This document shows positions 52,738 through 59,995 of a DNA stretch of 59,995 bases, piece after piece. The notes below the pieces were generated by a model that was not told the origin of the DNA, made no database searches, and was given only the letters and a program-made list of their open reading frames with translations. The stretch is from an uncultured Bacteroides sp. (GTDB taxonomy: Bacteria; Bacteroidota; Bacteroidia; Bacteroidales; Bacteroidaceae). Positions within the stretch are counted from its first letter, which is position 1. Each line of letters starts with the position of its first letter. Location: NCBI GenBank assembly GCA_949288715.1, contig CASELH010000009.1:1-59995 (forward strand), written 5' to 3'. The position numbers and the translations under genes were made by a program.

Positions 52738-53475
52738 TTATTCTTCGCCTTCTTCGGGCTTCATGTTGGTGTACACCGTCTGCACGTCGTCAAACTCCTC
52801 CAGGCGCTCTACCATCTTGTTGATGCTTTCGCGGTGTTCGGGCGTCACATCCTTCAGGTCGTTGGGGATGTAGGTAAAGTCACCGCCCACGTCCTCGAAG
52901 CCTTGCTCCTCCAGGTGCTTCTGAATGGCGGCATAACTCTTGGGGTCGCCGTAGATGGTGATAGTGCCTTCTTCGGGGTCTTCCTCATAGTCTTCATCCA
53001 CGTCGAAGTCTATCATGTCGAGCAAGAATTCGTCCATGTCCATGCCGTCTTTCTTCTTGAAGGTGAACACGCATTTGTGGTCGAACAGGAAAGCCAGCGA
53101 GCCCATGGTGCCAAGGTTACCGCCAAACTTGTTGAAGACGGAGCGCACATCGGCCACGGTGCGGGTGGGGTTATCGGTCAGGGTATCTACAAAGATGGCG
53201 ATGCCGTGGGGGCCATAGCCTTCGTAGGTCATGCCTTTGTAGTCGCTCTGGTCTTTGCCCATGGCGTTCTTGATGGCGCGCTCGATGTTGTCCTTCGGCA
53301 TGTTCTCGCGCTTGCAGGTGGCAATGACGGAGCGCAATGCGGGGTTGTTTTCGGGTTCGGGGCCTCCTGCCTTCACGGCTATGGCTATCTGTTTGCCCAG
53401 GCGGGTGAATGTCTTGGCCATGTGACCCCATCTTTTCAATTTCGTAGCTTTTCTGTATTCAAACGCTCTTCCCAT
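52738..53475 (-). CDS. yebC: YebC/PmpR-family regulator or translation factor
   Basis: 245 residues. The N-terminus is MGRAFEYRKATKLKRWGHMAK-like (family signature, first 20), followed by DNIERAIKNA and YEGYGPHGIAIFVDTLTDN. An acidic region with DEDYEEDPEEGTI and the closing VERLEEFDDVQTVYTN are typical. Members regulate transcription or aid translation of proline runs. Upstream lies the 53525 hairpin, downstream the TSCPD gene. Confidence 0.94.
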   Translation of the reverse strand: MGRAFEYRKATKLKRWGHMAKTFTRLGKQIAIAVKAGGPEPENNPALRSVIATCKRENMPKDNIERAIKNAMGKDQSDYKGMTYEGYGPHGIAIFVDTLTDNPTRTVADVRSVFNKFGGNLGTMGSLAFLFDHKCVFTFKKKDGMDMDEFLLDMIDFDVDEDYEEDPEEGTITIYGDPKSYAAIQKHLEEQGFEDVGGDFTYIPNDLKDVTPEHRESINKMVERLEEFDDVQTVYTNMKPEEGEE

Positions 53476-53524
53476 TGGATTATATGTTTTAAGTGATTAA
53501 TAATTTAGTGATTAGTGATTTATG

Positions 53525-53575
53525 GTTTAGTGATTAGCGATTCATGCCTGTGTGCAGACTCGCTAATCACTAAAC
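53525..53575. repeat. Perfect 16-base intergenic inverted repeat
   Basis: GTTTAGTGATTAGCGA (53525-53540) and TCGCTAATCACTAAAC (53560-53575), 19-base loop. Additional TTAGTGATTAGTGATT copies lie at 53502-53520. Same word family as the element at 41626-41682. Between pheT and yebC, so it may also terminate pheT. Confidence 0.8.
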
Positions 53576-53588
53576 ACTAACCGATTCT

Positions 53589-56054
53589 CTATCGCAGCTT
53601 CGCTCCCAGCTTGTTCTCGAGGTTGGCCACGAGTTTCGACATGATTTTGTCTATCTGCTTGTCGTTGAGCGTGGCGTTCTCGTCTTGCAACCAGAAGCTT
53701 ACGGCGTAGCTCTTTTTGCCCGCCTCGAGGTTCTTGCCTTCATACACATCAAACAAGGATACCCCCTTCAGCAGCTTCTTCTCGGTGTCGTAGGCTATCT
53801 TCTCCACTTCGGCGAAGGGCACGTCTTTGTCGAGCAAGAGGGCAAGGTCGCGCTTCACCACGGGGTATTTGGATAACTCCGTGAAGTTGACCTGCTGGTT
53901 CCTGATGGCTTTCATCAGTTCCTTCCAGTTGAGGTCGGCAAAGTAGACGTCGGCATCAATGTCGAACATCCGCAATACTTTGCGGGCCACTACGCCAAAC
54001 ATTGCCAGGCACTTCCCATTGCGAAGGCTGATGCCAAGAGCGGTGGCATAAATGTCGCTTTCCACAGGTGCTATCACCATGTCGCGCATACGCAATCCTA
54101 AGCGGGCGAAGATATTCTCCACATAGGCTTTCAGCTCGTAGACGGAGGTATCTTCATCGGGATGTGCCCACGAGTTGGACACGCGCTTGCCCGTAAGCCA
54201 CAAGCCCAGGTGATAATCTTCGGCATAAGGTGCCAAAGCCTTATCGGGATTCTTCTTTTCTTCGTGATAATAATAGCAATTACCGAACTCGAAGAACTTC
54301 AGGTCGGCATTCTTGCGATTGATATTGCGTGCTATGCTCTCCAACCCGCCGAACAGCAAGGTCTGACGCATGGCGTTGAGGTCGGTGCTCAGGGGATTGA
54401 GCAGCATCACAAGGTTTTGCGAAGGATAGCTGGCCAGCCCGTCGTAATAGGCGGCACGGGTCAGCGAGTTGTTCATAATCTCGTTGAAGCCGCATCCCAC
54501 CAACTGCTCGGCCACAAGGTTCTGCAATTTGTTGGACTTGTCGTGCTCGTTCTTAGGGATAAGGCTGGATTTCAGCGTAGTAGGTATCTCCACATTGTTA
54601 TATCCGTAGATGCGCAGGATGTCTTCGATGACGTCGCACGGACGCTTTACATCCACGCGGTAGGGAGGCACATCCAGCGTGAGGCCTTCGGCAGTCTCCT
54701 CCACGATTCTCATCTCCAGGCTGGTCACGATGCTCTTGATGGTATCGGCCGGTATGTGCTTGCCCACCAAAGCATCCACCTCGGCATAAGTCAACTCTAC
54801 ACGGAAGTCTGGGAAAGGAGCGGCACATACGTCTTTTATTTCCGACGAAATGGTGCCCCCGGCCAATTCCTTCACCATAAGGGCAGCCAGCTTCAGGCAA
54901 TAGATGACGGAATTGGGGTCGATGCCACGCTCGAAGCGGAAAGAGGCATCGGTGTTCAGACCATGGCGGTGTGCCGTCTTACGCACCCAGGTGGGATGGA
55001 AATAGGCGCTTTCCAGGAAGACATCCGTGGTCTTTTCGGTAGAGCCGGAGTCGAGGCCACCGAATACGCCGGCAATACACATGGGCTCTTCGGCGTTGCA
55101 TATCATAAGGTCGCGGGCATCGAGCGTGCGCTCCACACCGTCCAGCGTAGTGAACTTCGTGCCTTGGGGCATGGTCTTCACAATGACGTGGTGCCCCTTG
55201 ATGGTGTCGGCATCAAAGCAATGCAGTGGCTGGCCAAAGGCATGGACAATGTAGTTGGTAACGTCCACCACGTTATTGATGGGTCGCAGGCCTATGGCAC
55301 GCAGGCGTGTCTGAAGCCACTCGGGACTCTCTTTCACCGTGACGCCTTTCACCGTGACACCGGCATAGTGCGGGCAGGCCTCGGCATTCTCCACCGTAAC
55401 GGGGATGTCCAGTTCGTGGTTTTCTACTTGGAAGGTATCCACATCCGGACGATGCAGACGTGCAGGCTTGCCATGGCGCACCAAGTAGGCATAGAGGTCG
55501 CGGGCCACGCCGTAGTGCGAGCAGGCATCGGCGCGGTTGGGCGTAATGTCCACCTCGAGCACGTAGTCGCTTTGCAGGTTATAGTAATCTTTAGCGGGAG
55601 TGCCAGGCACAGCGTCGGCAGGCAGCACAATGATGCCTGCATGGTCGGTGCCGATGCCAATCTCATCCTCGGCACAAATCATGCCGTTCGATTCTATGCC
55701 GCGAAGCTTCGATTTCTTGATGGTGAAGCATTGGTCTCCGTCATAAAGTTTAGTGCCCAGCGTGGCTACCACAACCTTCTGTCCGGCAGCCACATTGGGC
55801 GCGCCACACACAATCTGCACAGGGTCACCCCCCTGCCCCAAGTTAACGGTAGTGACATGCATGTGGTCGGAGTTCGGGTGCGGTTCACACGTCAGCACTT
55901 CACCGATGACCAGGCCTTCCAACCCGCCTTTCACGGCTTGCACTTCTTCCACACTCCCGGTTTCCAGCCCGATGGAGGTAAGCGCCTCGGCCACCTCGGC
56001 GGGAGCCAGGTCGAAGTCAAGGTAATCTTTCAGCCAATTATAGGATATATTCAT
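53589..56054 (-). CDS. pheT: Phenylalanyl-tRNA synthetase beta subunit
   Basis: 821 residues in the standard order: tRNA-binding OB domain about 40-150 (PHPNSDHMHVTTV), B3/4 editing domain (ITPNRADACSHYGVARD onward), B5 domains, catalytic-like core, and the FDX-ACB anticodon domain at the C-terminus (KYPVVKRDLALLLDKDVPF). It works with PheS at 49333-50367. A -7 box TACCTTTG lies at 56090-56097 on the minus strand. Confidence 0.96.
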   Translation of the reverse strand: MNISYNWLKDYLDFDLAPAEVAEALTSIGLETGSVEEVQAVKGGLEGLVIGEVLTCEPHPNSDHMHVTTVNLGQGGDPVQIVCGAPNVAAGQKVVVATLGTKLYDGDQCFTIKKSKLRGIESNGMICAEDEIGIGTDHAGIIVLPADAVPGTPAKDYYNLQSDYVLEVDITPNRADACSHYGVARDLYAYLVRHGKPARLHRPDVDTFQVENHELDIPVTVENAEACPHYAGVTVKGVTVKESPEWLQTRLRAIGLRPINNVVDVTNYIVHAFGQPLHCFDADTIKGHHVIVKTMPQGTKFTTLDGVERTLDARDLMICNAEEPMCIAGVFGGLDSGSTEKTTDVFLESAYFHPTWVRKTAHRHGLNTDASFRFERGIDPNSVIYCLKLAALMVKELAGGTISSEIKDVCAAPFPDFRVELTYAEVDALVGKHIPADTIKSIVTSLEMRIVEETAEGLTLDVPPYRVDVKRPCDVIEDILRIYGYNNVEIPTTLKSSLIPKNEHDKSNKLQNLVAEQLVGCGFNEIMNNSLTRAAYYDGLASYPSQNLVMLLNPLSTDLNAMRQTLLFGGLESIARNINRKNADLKFFEFGNCYYYHEEKKNPDKALAPYAEDYHLGLWLTGKRVSNSWAHPDEDTSVYELKAYVENIFARLGLRMRDMVIAPVESDIYATALGISLRNGKCLAMFGVVARKVLRMFDIDADVYFADLNWKELMKAIRNQQVNFTELSKYPVVKRDLALLLDKDVPFAEVEKIAYDTEKKLLKGVSLFDVYEGKNLEAGKKSYAVSFWLQDENATLNDKQIDKIMSKLVANLENKLGAKLR

Positions 56055-56371
56055 CGCATTAAGTTTTTATGTTTCCTGATTTTGACCCGCAAAGGTAATA
56101 AGAATTTTCGACTGAACAGGTATCCATCTCTAAGAAAATGACAAAGACCCCGCGGCTCATTCATTGCAAGCATTGAGTAAAGGCTTTTTTGCCCATATAT
56201 TGCGTTTATGCTGCTCAACCCCAGCTTGCCAGCCTTTCAACCCCAGCGAGCAGGGCTTGGAAGGCTACTGCACGAGGCCTTAACGTTCTGCAACGGAGGC
56301 TTGGGACGACAACCCATCCCATCCGAAACAGCATATTTCTTCTACGGCATCATCGACCAAAGTAATTGTCG
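56055..56371. other. Intergenic region between pheT and the accessory module
   Basis: 317 bases with the pheT promoter box at 56090-56097 and the direct repeat CAACCCCAGC (56216 and 56239). No gene or clear RNA is seen. Confidence 0.4.
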
Positions 56372-57070
56372 TTATATAATATATAACTCCCTTTGTTCCT
56401 GCAACTGCCATAGGTCAGCAGGGATATTTCTGCACATTCTTTTAAATTGGAATATCTGTTCGTCTATAATATTCTCATTAATAGCGATCTCCCAAAGTGT
56501 AATATAGACATGTTTGATAACAAACAAGACAAAAGACAATGGAGTTAATATAATTGAACTTGGTAGACGGAAATTATTATTTAGACCTATATGCATGTGC
56601 GCATAAGAGTGCAAATTCGGTCTATAGCCATTACGGTCTACATCATACCTGATATACATGGCACCCAAATTAATTTTCTGTTCGTCTCGCCTTTGCTCAT
56701 AATCTTCCGCATACTCTATTTCCATTTCCTCCAATAATTGCTCATCAATAGGAATATCTTCTTCATCAAACAGTTCTAACAAAAAATCTTGAAAAGAAAA
56801 ATATGTAGACTGAGATTGGATAAATACATAACGGAGTTTATCTCCATCCTTACTAAATTGGAATATAGAATCATCATCCAGCAATATTTCATAGTCATTA
56901 TTATCTATTGCTGTCTGATAAATAGTCTTTAAATCACCAGACTTTATCGCATGAAACGATGCAGAAGAATATATGCCCATTCCTATTTGTTTCCTGCTTT
57001 TCAAGAACTTCATTTTTTTCAATAAGCGGGCCGCCTCTTCTATGGATATGTTGAAAGCTGCTTCATTCAT
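56372..57070 (-). CDS. Probable DUF2290-like protein
   Basis: 232 residues, AT-richer than its housekeeping neighbours. Helical N-terminus; strand-rich middle; RYDVDRNGYRPNLHSYAHMHIG (120-170 region) with several His residues; LPSSIILTPLSFVLFVIKHVY near the C-terminus. This matches my memory of DUF2290 proteins encoded beside helicases, but I cannot confirm it. Its start overlaps the helicase stop as ATGA (57067-57070), so the two were one translational unit. Confidence 0.6.
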   Translation of the reverse strand: MNEAAFNISIEEAARLLKKMKFLKSRKQIGMGIYSSASFHAIKSGDLKTIYQTAIDNNDYEILLDDDSIFQFSKDGDKLRYVFIQSQSTYFSFQDFLLELFDEEDIPIDEQLLEEMEIEYAEDYEQRRDEQKINLGAMYIRYDVDRNGYRPNLHSYAHMHIGLNNNFRLPSSIILTPLSFVLFVIKHVYITLWEIAINENIIDEQIFQFKRMCRNIPADLWQLQEQRELYII

Positions 57071-58287
57071 TTTTTCCTCTGAATATATTGCATAATATCC
57101 TCAATGCTCAACCCATTATTGACAAGAAGGTCTATCTTGGTTTGCACATCCAGCAAAAGAGACTGTTGAATTTTGCTTCCGCTTTCAATGGTTTTTGTAG
57201 TTTCTTTGCTTGGTTGCGTAAAGACTAACTTAAAATCATTAGCTTTTAACTTATCCACTTCTTCAAGGCAATATTCTATTTTTTCACCTCCTGTAATTGT
57301 CACCCAACCTTTGGTTCGTGTAATCGCAGTGAATAATTTATTCCTTAACAACACATTGTCCCGATTAATAAAAACTGTATCAGCGCCTATGATATAAACC
57401 ATGCCGGCCTCATTGCCTTTTGCCTTATTGATTGTCGACAGAGTAACATTATTCTCATAAAAGAAATGCTTGTTCGCATTGGGCGCATCAACAAGGTTAA
57501 ATGTAGATATACCATTTGCAATCAATATTTTAGAAAGCAAATTATAGTAACTTTTGATATTTCGGTTGTCAAGGCAAATAACGCAAATATCATCCGGCCT
57601 CAATTTCTCCTTCTGAATATCTTGTATGATACAATTGGCTACGAATGTACATTCCGATTCATAGTCAGAAAAAGAACGTACTTCAACAGTATACATCCCC
57701 AATTCTTGGTTCATTATATTAGGTGTATGTTCTACCGGGCGTGAGATAATCATTTTATCTCCCACATTCGATTGTCCGGATTCAACTTTAAATCCCAATA
57801 GCTCCCAATGGTCATTGTCTTCCAGACGCTGCAATACTTTCGTATTATAAATACCCAATCCCAATGAAAAAGCCACTATCAACGCCGTTCTGGGATTTCT
57901 ATAACAGGTATGCAATACTATATCTTGAAGAGGATTTTTGTTTCTTGAAAAATCGACCAAATAATTTCCTTCCAGATCTTTTCCAAAAGTATTTTTCTCA
58001 TCTTGCAAATTTACGTCAAATATATTTTGAAAATCATCATATGCCCATACAATTCTTTTTTCTTTTGAAAGTGCATAACACAATTGATAAAAATGATTAG
58101 GAAAATCTTGCCCCTCATCGATTAATGTCAAATCATATTTGGGATTAATCTTACCCGTCTTCAAAATGGACATGCAAACATAATCAAACGGATCTGAAGA
58201 ATGTTGCCTGGCGATATTATATGTGATGGGTTCAATGCCATTTTCAGTGCATGTATAATCCGCAAAACCACCGGTCCGGCTTTTCAA
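57067..58287 (-). pseudogene. UvrD-like helicase, N-terminus missing
   Basis: 406 residues corresponding to the C-terminal part of a superfamily 1 helicase. Motif II LIDEGQD is at 56-61. A gap-spanning YRNPRTALIV, motif V INKAKGNEAGMVYIIG and motif VI AITRTKG are all present. The N-terminal ATP-binding domain with Walker A is absent. The frame opens at a TTG and runs only a few codons further upstream into a dispersed repeat before a stop. The gene is therefore probably broken by a rearrangement. AT-rich, unlike its neighbours, suggesting horizontal origin. Confidence 0.7.
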
Positions 58288-58393
58288 AACGAAGCGTTCA
58301 TTTTTCTGGAGGGGAAATCAAAACGAAACGTACTAATTTCAAGAAAACACGAATGCCATTCAAATACTTTCTGAGCAGCGTTTGAATGGCATT
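58284..58393. repeat. Dispersed-repeat junction: 34-base partial repeat and 13-base hairpin
   Basis: TCAAAACGAA occurs at 58284-58293 and 58318-58327 (34 apart). AATGCCATTCAAA (58352-58364) pairs perfectly with TTTGAATGGCATT (58381-58393), 16-base loop. The block begins exactly where helicase homology ends. Confidence 0.7.
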
Positions 58394-58657
58394 TTGTTTC
58401 AATTATACCCTTACACGTTAGGCCAAACAAATCCGGCAAAACGAAGAGAGAGAGTGATGAAGAGCGAAACTCATCTGTGTAGGCAATTATCCCCGGTCTG
58501 TAGCAGGGGAGTATCGTAAGGTAATAATTAAAAAATGTTACGGTAACAAACATATCAAGTAGTATATTTGCTACATTCCAATATAATCTGTATCTTCGCT
58601 GCATAATTAAAATATAAACCTAAGACGTGGGGGCAACACGATAAATTCTGCAACGAA
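58394..58657. other. Intergenic region upstream of the three-gene cassette
   Basis: 264 bases. A rightward -7 type box TATATTTG at 58563-58570 could drive the gene at 58658. Nothing else is supported; the minus-strand frame 58284-58604 runs through the repeats and is not called. Confidence 0.4.
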
Positions 58658-59134
58658 ATGATGAAATACCCGGAATACAGAGAAGCATTCAAGAAGGCGC
58701 AATGGTTTGAAGGACATCTTTGCAAACAAGACGGCATATACTACAAGCTGGTACGCGTGGAGGGAGAGAAGGAAAAGCGATTAAAACAGTTCTCTTATGA
58801 TGAGCTGGGCGACAAAGACAAGGCACTCATAGAACGGGTAACCAAGAAAGAGGAAGAGAAAGAAGAACGTTTGCAACTATTCTTACAAGTATTACAACCC
58901 GCGCGCAACAAATTCATTGACTATGTTCAAGCCAACGGACAGCTTGTTAGCAGAAGCAACCAAAGTGAGAGCGAATACTGGCATGTCACATCGCCGAAAG
59001 ACGGATGTATCTATACGGTACGAATTAGCGGGCATGTCTATCCTACGGGAAGCATGACAAACATCCACATGTACACTCTTGACACTACCGACTACGACTG
59101 CCGCCGGTTTCTCGAATTATTCGGATTGCAATAA
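58658..59134 (+). CDS. Hypothetical protein (158 aa), first of a three-gene cassette
   Basis: 158 residues, no signal peptide. A Lys/Glu-rich coiled-coil segment at about 45-90 (LGDKDKALIERVTKKEEEKE region) precedes a strand-rich C-terminus containing EYWHVTSPKDGCIYTVRISG. No family recognised. The next gene starts 13 bases later, and a XRE regulator closes the cassette, an arrangement seen in toxin-antitoxin and regulatory modules. Confidence 0.65.
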   Translation: MMKYPEYREAFKKAQWFEGHLCKQDGIYYKLVRVEGEKEKRLKQFSYDELGDKDKALIERVTKKEEEKEERLQLFLQVLQPARNKFIDYVQANGQLVSRSNQSESEYWHVTSPKDGCIYTVRISGHVYPTGSMTNIHMYTLDTTDYDCRRFLELFGLQ

Positions 59135-59147
59135 TTATAAGGCCTAT

Positions 59148-59447
59148 ATGAAAGAAGATGATTATGTAGGGTGTTGGTATTGCGACAACATCATAGACCA
59201 CCCCGAGCAAGTAGGACTGCTGCACCTTGGCTTCCCGAGGTGCTTTGTGCTTATTCCCAGCAGCGGGGACTTCTACTTTTCCACATTCGAATCGTTCATG
59301 CAGATGGCACAAGTGAACTGGCTCGACCCGTCGGACTGCGGCACCGTGCAAGAGCAGAGGGAGGTGCTGGTGAAGCTGTGGAACTTCTCCGTAGAACAAG
59401 AGAACAGGGAAGAAGAATTATATGGTTCAAGAAGTAACTACGATTGA
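59148..59447 (+). CDS. Hypothetical protein (99 aa), second of the cassette
   Basis: 99 residues from MKEDDYVGCWYCDNII. Start chosen at 59148 because it follows the upstream stop by 13 bases; the longer frame overlaps that gene. Acidic, with Cys at 9, 12, 31 and 65 and an acidic C-terminus. No known domain. Three bases separate it from the XRE gene. Confidence 0.6.
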   Translation: MKEDDYVGCWYCDNIIDHPEQVGLLHLGFPRCFVLIPSSGDFYFSTFESFMQMAQVNWLDPSDCGTVQEQREVLVKLWNFSVEQENREEELYGSRSNYD

Positions 59448-59450
59448 TTT

Positions 59451-59672
59451 ATGGAAGATAACAAAACAATATACCGTGCGGAGATTGGACGCCAGTTAGC
59501 CGAGCTTCGTAGCAAGAAGGGATTGACAGCACAGCAGGTTGCAGACCTATCCGGCATCAACCGGGTGAACGTCAGCAAGATTGAGACTGGCGCCTACAAT
59601 GTAAGTGTAGATATCCTTGGCAGGGTGTGCGAGGTATTGGGAGCGAGGTTGAAGATTGTAGAGAATGAATAA
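59451..59672 (+). CDS. XRE-family helix-turn-helix regulator
   Basis: 73 residues, almost entirely a single HTH_3 domain: LAELRSKKGLTAQQVADLSG and INRVNVSKIETGAYNVSVD (about 15-52). This is the size of antitoxin or autoregulatory XRE proteins. It is tightly linked to the 99-aa gene upstream (3-base gap), so it probably regulates the cassette. Confidence 0.85.
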   Translation: MEDNKTIYRAEIGRQLAELRSKKGLTAQQVADLSGINRVNVSKIETGAYNVSVDILGRVCEVLGARLKIVENE

Positions 59673-59679
59673 GATAAAC

Positions 59680-59708
59680 GAGGGGCAGCACGGTTGGTGT
59701 TGCCCCTC
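59680..59708 (+). terminator. Intrinsic terminator after the XRE gene
   Basis: GAGGGGCA, 13-base loop, TGCCCCTC, then ATTTGCTTTT. It lies between convergent genes. Confidence 0.75.
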
Positions 59709-59717
59709 ATTTGCTTT

Positions 59718-59995
59718 TCACGCGTTCAGGTCAAACCTCACCCCTTCTTCCCCCTCCAGCAACCTGCGCGTTCTCTCGATGTTATTCTCGTAAATATGCA
59801 CATTGCCCAGGTTGAGCGTGATGGACTTCAGCGGCAAATCTATCTGCCGGGCCATCAGGTAGAGGTGGTACAGGTCGGCCGGCAGCCCCAGGTTGGCGTC
59901 AGAACTGCGCTGGTAGGCCGACAATACCAACTGCCCATCCTCTATCTGGAACTGCACCAGGCTAAGGCATGGCGCTTGGTTGCTTTCCGCATCCG
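59718..59995 (-). CDS. Thymidylate synthase-family protein, C-terminal part (runs off window)
   Basis: Open to the window edge. APCLSLVQFQIEDG holds the ThyA-type catalytic Cys, followed by AYQRSSDANLGLPADLY and ITLNLGNVHIYENN, the dUMP-binding and folate-site blocks. It differs from classical ThyA (which has PPCH, ADIFLGVPFNI and DAHIY), so it may be a divergent ThyA or a relative such as a nucleotide hydroxymethylase. The N-terminal two thirds are outside the window. Confidence 0.75.
   Translation of the reverse strand, partial: DAESNQAPCLSLVQFQIEDGQLVLSAYQRSSDANLGLPADLYHLYLMARQIDLPLKSITLNLGNVHIYENNIERTRRLLEGEEGVRFDLNA

Noticed and set aside
58284-58604. 106-codon minus-strand open frame
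   Set aside because: It is coding chance through a dispersed repeat and a perfect hairpin; it overlaps the helicase breakpoint.

Overview
The window is chromosomal DNA of a Bacteroidales bacterium, most likely Bacteroides or Phocaeicola. Three things point there: many Bacteroidetes-type promoters (TAnnTTTG -7 box, several with TTTG exactly 19 bases upstream), the gene families (DUF4468, META lipoprotein, exported A2M, CzcA-type efflux, carboxyspermidine-route polyamine enzymes), and the pheS-MFS-nth-pgk neighbourhood. Species cannot be fixed from sequence alone. All calls rest on reading the sequence and on recognised motifs; no database search was possible.

Layout. 1-3150 is the edge of a mobile or accessory segment: umuDC, a block of three nested palindromes boxed by a 15-base inverted repeat, a tyrosine recombinase gene that has lost its 3' end, and an 11-base tandem array. 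3155-10386 is a probable operon ending in a giant alpha-2-macroglobulin lipoprotein. 10463-17506 holds an HD protein, asparaginase, tRNA-Asp, an aminotransferase, tRNA-Ser, an ECF sigma factor with a membrane-spanning beta-barrel partner, and a DUF4468 protein. 17934-21405 encodes a UvrD/PcrA helicase and carboxynorspermidine decarboxylase. 21517-22109 is a six-tRNA Gly/Leu cluster, followed by a candidate small RNA on the minus strand. 22674-27052 is a 2-keto-3-deoxygluconate module: KDPG aldolase and KDG kinase, divergent from a LacI-type regulator and an NhaC-like transporter. 27184-29544 holds the CCA-adding-type enzyme and a lipoprotein gene, divergent from a shared symmetric promoter region.

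29567-35831 is a metal-type RND efflux operon (His-rich exported peptide, adaptor lipoprotein, RND pump, TolC-like channel). 35871-43223 has an rRNA methyltransferase, an acetyltransferase, an AraC regulator, a META lipoprotein, carboxyspermidine dehydrogenase (partner of the decarboxylase 20 kb away), Bcp peroxiredoxin and RecA. 43319-56054 is mostly minus-strand housekeeping: a GNAT-nitrilase fusion, a porin, Pgk, Nth, MFS, PheS, a C_GCAxxG_C_C protein, MntH, a TSCPD protein, YebC and PheT. 56372-59995 is accessory again: a DUF2290-like protein, a helicase missing its N-terminus, dispersed-repeat sequence, a three-gene cassette with a XRE regulator, and the C-terminal part of a thymidylate-synthase-family protein.

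The most unusual feature is the number of independent short tandem arrays with near-helical periods: 11 bases at 2855, 24 at 27083, 23 inside the RND pump gene at 32875, and 22 at 50977. The three-palindrome block at 1355-1733 and the candidate small RNA at 22259-22535 are the other leading leads.
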